From NCBI GenBank assembly GCA_032164245.1, contig JAVMKO010000003.1, positions 83,682,390-83,746,389 on the forward strand: a DNA stretch of 64,000 bases, written 5' to 3'. This document shows, piece by piece, positions 60,101-64,000 of this stretch. A model generated the notes under the pieces. The model saw only the letters and a list, made by a program, of their open reading frames with translations. It did not search any database and was not told the DNA's origin. The position numbers and the translations under genes were made by a program. Position 1 is the first letter of the stretch, and each line of letters opens with the position of its first letter. Source of the stretch: Sternotherus odoratus (lineage: Eukaryota; Chordata; Testudines; Kinosternidae).

Positions 60101-60577
60101 TTGCATAAGACTGGACTCTGGCATGGTTATAACCATGGAATGAAAATGCATGTGAGCCTTGTCTACGTTTGTATTAACAGGGGGAAGCGGCATCATTCTG
60201 AACCATAGGTACTAATTTTACTAGTGTAGAGGCAGCCCTGCTGGCTTTAACGTTGTGCCTCATGCACTGAGACCCAACTCCTTCCATTTAGGAACTAAGG
60301 ACTTGTCTACACAGCTATTTAAATCATATCAAGCACGGTAGTGTGCTGATTTCATATGCTTGTTCTGGTGTAATCACAGAGAGATGACTTTTTTTTCCAT
60401 TTTTCAGAACTAAAATGAACACGGCTTTTTTTTGCTTCTTTGTGCATATCAGTACAGCTGAGTAGGAATAATCATTCAGAATTATTTTCTATTAAAGTAG
60501 CAGCAGAGGTTCAAATAACAGCTTTTCTGTGGTCGAGGCAAACAAGTCGTGATAGTGAGAAGTGTGTAATCGCATAC

Positions 60578-60679
60578 CTCCTTTAGCTGCAGAGTTGTCA
60601 GGGCTTTGCCCTGAAGCAGCAGAAGTGGGATGGCTAGAAGAAGCAGCTTTCTTGTCTTGCACTTTAGAGTCTTCTGATT
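60578..60679 (-). CDS. MAP7: MAP7 coding exon: N-terminal linker (KVQDKK exon)
   Basis: This 102-nt exon is the first of those visible. It has two leading bases, 33 codons and one trailing base. The acceptor reads tctctttctag and the donor GAG|gtatg. The peptide begins SEDSKVQDKKAASSSHPTS and continues into SAASGQSPDNSAAKG, a polar and probably disordered segment. It corresponds to the stretch of MAP7 between the first exon and the microtubule-binding coiled coil, where recalled human MAP7 has KVQDKK followed by an S/A-rich run and SGQ. The segment is poorly conserved among the MAP7D paralogues, so it is the best single pointer to MAP7. The ATG exon must lie upstream, beyond position 64000. 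I saw no fitting start exon between here and the edge. Confidence 0.88.
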
Positions 60680-61539
60680 CTAGAAAGAGAAGGAAAAGAG
60701 ATTACTTAATTAACCATGCTATTAGAAAACAGTCTCTCTATTACACTGGAAGTCATTCATGTTATATAGCATTTAATTAACAACTCTTGGCATGCCTGTT
60801 ATTTTAGAAACAGTATCCTATAATATTTGGTGCAGACATATGGTTCTTCCAAATTTCCCCATAAAATTTCCACAGCGTGCATGATTATCTAGCCATGCAA
60901 CTCCCCATTCAGGCAGAGGAAAGATGTATAACAAAATTCCCACTCTACAGTGCTCCCAGATAACACTATCTCTGAATTGTCTATGCTATACTACTAAAGG
61001 CTGATTTTTTCTCCTTTCCTCTCAGTGATGCTTAAACCGATGTTGAATCATCACTTCTGACCAGCAAACGAGACCACTACTTCCAAAACCAACCACACAT
61101 CCCATAATTCATCAGCCTTCAGACACTTGCTCTTGATCCATTTCCTTCAGAGGGAGCTGGATTGGGCTCTTAATCAGGGCCAATAATAGCAAAGCAGCAG
61201 AAGCAACAACTGATTGAGGCTGCCCAGTGATTTAGGAGTGGCACAAACGCTCCAATTCGAACTGGGCAAATAACTGATTTTTCAGTTCAGCCACAAACTG
61301 GAAAATCAGAACAAACATTTGGTTTGGTTCCAAAAATGTTCAGAATATATGTCACCAAATCAGAAAAGTCTAGTCGGCTTCAGAAAAGAGGGACTGTCTC
61401 ATCCCTGCCTATTTCAGAGAAGGGATTTAAAGCCATATGTCCTACCTCCTAGCTGAGGACCTTAATCACCAGGCTACTGAGTCATTCTCACTCTTTCTTT
61501 GACCCAATGACTATTCTGTATTTCCAGAGAGTGGAACAG

Positions 61540-61700
61540 TTTCAGCAAGATGATTGAGAGAACCCCAACCCCAGAACAGCCTAGAGACTGGCAGTTAGGA
61601 TGCTCACATAGGAGGGGACAGATCTGAGTTCAAATCCCTGCTGTAGATTAAGGATTCAAACCTGGGTCTTCTAAACCCAGGTAAGTGCCCTAAATATTGA
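61540..61700. repeat. Old tRNA-derived SINE trace
   Basis: Contains TGAGTTCAAATCCCTGCTG, which resembles a tRNA B box, then GATTCAAACCTGGGTCTTCT and CAGGTAAGTGCCCTAAATAT. This text is characteristic of old tRNA-derived repeats. Confidence 0.4.
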
Positions 61701-63204
61701 GCTAAATGTTATAAGTGGGGACCAAATGTTTGTGCATCTACCACAAACACACTCTTTTCTGAAGCTGGCCCTGAAAACCATTTTCCCAGTCGAGATTAAT
61801 TGGGTCAAATTTGCAAATAGTTTTGGGTCGACTGAAACTGCATTTATTTTTGGCAAATAAACTATTTGTCTGGAAAACTTTGCCCAGCTGTGACTCCAAT
61901 TTATGTATCACCTATTGTACATTCTATGCACTGAAATAAAGAGGAATTTAGCTAAGAGTCAAATGCAAGTCCCAGCTTCCCGCATTTATTGCACAAAACA
62001 TTAATAACACTTCAAAGACTGTTTATATTTTACTAGCACACCATAAACCTCTGCTATAGGTTCAGATGACAATTTAGGGTTTGATTGAAAGCCTGCTGAA
62101 GTCAGTAGAAAGATTCTCATTGATTTCAATGGACATTGGCCCTTTGTGGGTCCAGAAAGAGATGCTTCTGGGGTCTACAAACTCCTTTATGCCTATTGAA
62201 AAAAAAACAATGGAAAGCTTCACTTTCAAGTGTATTTAATCTTAGGCATAAATCAAAATAGTAACCTTGCTCTATTTATAATTGATGGAAACAAAGCCAG
62301 CCAGTCAGATTTCATGACTCTTTCTCAGCTAATGGTTTGCCTCTGTGGTATACTCGTCGACTGTATGAATGAGTACCATTTCCTAAACAACCTGCGAAAA
62401 TTAGAACGATGGTCAGACTTGTGGAAGATTTTTAGAATTATTTCCAATGGTTCCAATAAATTCTGACTCAAAGGAAAAGGGAGCTTAATATTGGTTTTGA
62501 CGCAACTTTAAAAAAAATCTAAATTGTTTAACCGAAAATCTCATTAGAAATGAGAGCTGGAGAAATTTGATTGCTGTAGCTTTCAACACTAACAGGTATT
62601 GCTCCATTAGGTTCACTTTGCTAAGTGAAGCTTTTAAGTCCCAGCTAATCAGAGAGATGGTACTGAAAATATAATTTAAAAACTTTCAGGAGGCCCCAAG
62701 GGATTTCCTAGTATTGTTTGCTTGAAGACTATGTGCTCTCCTTGGGAAAAAATAAAATCATTGAAGTACTATCTGGAATGATTAACAATAAAGCTTTGCT
62801 GCTAAGCTCTTTACTGATCCCACAGCCTGCATGAAGTGCTTTATTTCATCAGTCATAGTTTAGGGTGGGTAAAATAGAAAGGAGCATGATTAAGGTGCTA
62901 TATATCTGGGCTGCTGATGAAAAAAATGGAAACTGAAAATGTTCCATTAAAAATGTCACTTTTCAAAAGCCAGAAACTTTCCTGAGAGGGTTTTTTGACA
63001 CTCAACATTTTTTTGCTTTTTGGAAAGAAATTGTGAGAGGCGTTTTGGAGTTTTTGAAAAAAATACAATAAAAAATAATAAAACTTGGTGAGCATTTAGC
63101 CTCTAAAAAACACACCATTTTCAAAACAGTTTATTTGAAACAGGCTGTATATTTTAGTTACTTTAGTTAGAATCTCCTTTTTTCATTGCTGCATCATGGA
63201 CAAA

Positions 63205-64000
63205 CCCACACAAGTTCATCTTCCCAATGGACAGTTTTTCCAAAGCCTGCCAAGACTTTGGGCTTACTATAAGCCTAAAAAAGACTAACATAACATGCCA
63301 AGGAGTTGAGAAGCACCTTCCATCAAGATCGACAACTATGAACTTGAAGTGGTGAATGAGTTCACATACCTGGGGTCCACTATCGCGGTCAACCTGTCAC
63401 TTGAAACAGAACTCAACATCCACATTGGAAAAGCCACCACAACAATGTCTAGATTGAAGAGGGTTTGGCCAAACAACAAACTGACAGAACACACATAAAT
63501 CTGTGTGTATTGTGCATGTTTTATCAGCACACTTGCATGGGGGAGTGAGACACAGCAGGAAAAGAGGTTCAACAGCTTTCTTCGAATCCTTGGCATCTCC
63601 TGGAAGGACCGAGTCACTAATACCGAGGTGCTTAAAAGAGGCCAGCATACCCAGCATGTAAACATGCTTCAAACAGAAACACCTCTGCTGGCTTGGGGAT
63701 GTGTGCCAAATGAATGATGGATGCATCCCCAAGGACATCCTCTATGGTGAACTGGCATCTGGAAAAAGACCCAAAGGATGCCCAAAGTTGCATTTCAAGG
63801 ATGCGTGCAAGTGAGAAGAAATGGACATAGATGGGAAGATCACACAAGACCACAGCCTTTGGAAACAAAAGCATAACCAAGGCCTCCAGAGTTATGAGAG
63901 GAAGCCATCCACCTTAGCAAAGGAGAAAAAAGCCCACAGAAGGTGGAGCCCAAAGGGTCAAAACCTCTCCTCTAAAAGGGACGGCTATGGCAGAGATTGT
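63205..64000 (+). pseudogene. Non-LTR retrotransposon, reverse transcriptase C-terminal region (decayed, runs off-window)
   Basis: Plus-strand reading gives DSFSKACQDFGLTISLKKTN, then, after a frame change, DNYELEVVNEFTYLGSTI. Further on come RFNSFLRILGISWKDRVTN and PKDILYGELASGKRPKG. This order is that of the region after the catalytic core in a widespread group of LINEs. There are stops and frameshifts, so it is dead. The clade is uncertain; I would test RTE, R4 and similar groups. Confidence 0.75.

Larger units (their letters stand above)
54963..60577 (-). other. MAP7 intron between VDDRQRLAR and KVQDKK exons
   Basis: A 5615-bp intron. It holds a (TA)n run (55257-55310), a SINE (55755-55880), a MITE-derived segment (55985-56420), a SINE fragment (56763-56852) and a 307-bp hAT MITE (56862-57168). 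Nothing recognised in 55315-55750, 56425-56760 or 57180-60575. Confidence 0.8.
60680..64000 (-). other. MAP7 intron or upstream region (right end)
   Basis: No start exon is recognisable. A tRNA-SINE-like stretch lies near 61540-61700 and a decayed LINE from 63205 to the edge. Nothing recognised in 60690-61480 or 61870-63200. Confidence 0.7.

Noticed and set aside
60700..64000. The MAP7 first exon or promoter
   Set aside because: There is no GC-rich start region and no ATG exon ending with the phase the 60679 acceptor needs. It is presumably further right.

Overview
The window is vertebrate nuclear DNA, almost certainly from a turtle. It carries several copies of the tRNA-derived SINE typical of cryptodire turtles (body reading TTAGTCTG, GTGGCACCTTA(A/G)AGACTAAC, then CCCACTTC(A/G)TC(A/G)GATGCA), together with CR1 and L2 LINE remnants, an LTR, and many short hAT-type DNA transposons. 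I see no operons, CRISPR arrays, phage or other prokaryotic features. The species is not determined.

The only protein-coding gene I can support is MAP7 (ensconsin, microtubule-associated protein 7), on the minus strand. Nine internal coding exons are visible. In transcription order they are 60679-60578, 54962-54885, 28043-27880, 26707-26590, 21322-21212, 15851-15738, 10717-10599, 7917-7823 and 6516-6236. All have AG acceptors and GT donors, every splice junction is in phase, and together they give 1182 nt with no stop. They encode the segment after the first exon through the N-terminal microtubule-binding coiled coil, the Ser-rich linker and the proline/lysine-rich P region. The start exon lies beyond 64000, and the exons for the C-terminal kinesin-1-binding coiled coil lie before position 1. 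I looked for both inside the window and did not find them.

Layout from left to right: 1-6235 is intron with an L2 LINE interrupted by a CR1 and an LTR-like element, plus a 1-kb inverted-repeat element. From 6236 to 28043 there are seven coding exons separated by introns of 1.2-5.4 kb. From 28044 to 54884 there is one 26.8-kb intron rich in MITEs, with a minisatellite and a solo LTR. From 54885 to 60679 are two more exons, and from 60680 to the end is further intron ending in a decayed LINE reverse transcriptase.

Most longer open frames in the window are chance readings through GC-rich repeats. The most interesting non-genic structures are the short hAT elements, several with exact 8-bp target duplications. 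Next come a SINE-derived unit holding a perfect 165-bp inverted repeat inside one 14-bp duplication, a 45-bp open-frame minisatellite, and a GC-rich array beside a palindromic mariner/Tigger-like end. I found no convincing evidence of a new biological system. Family names rest on recall, not on a search.
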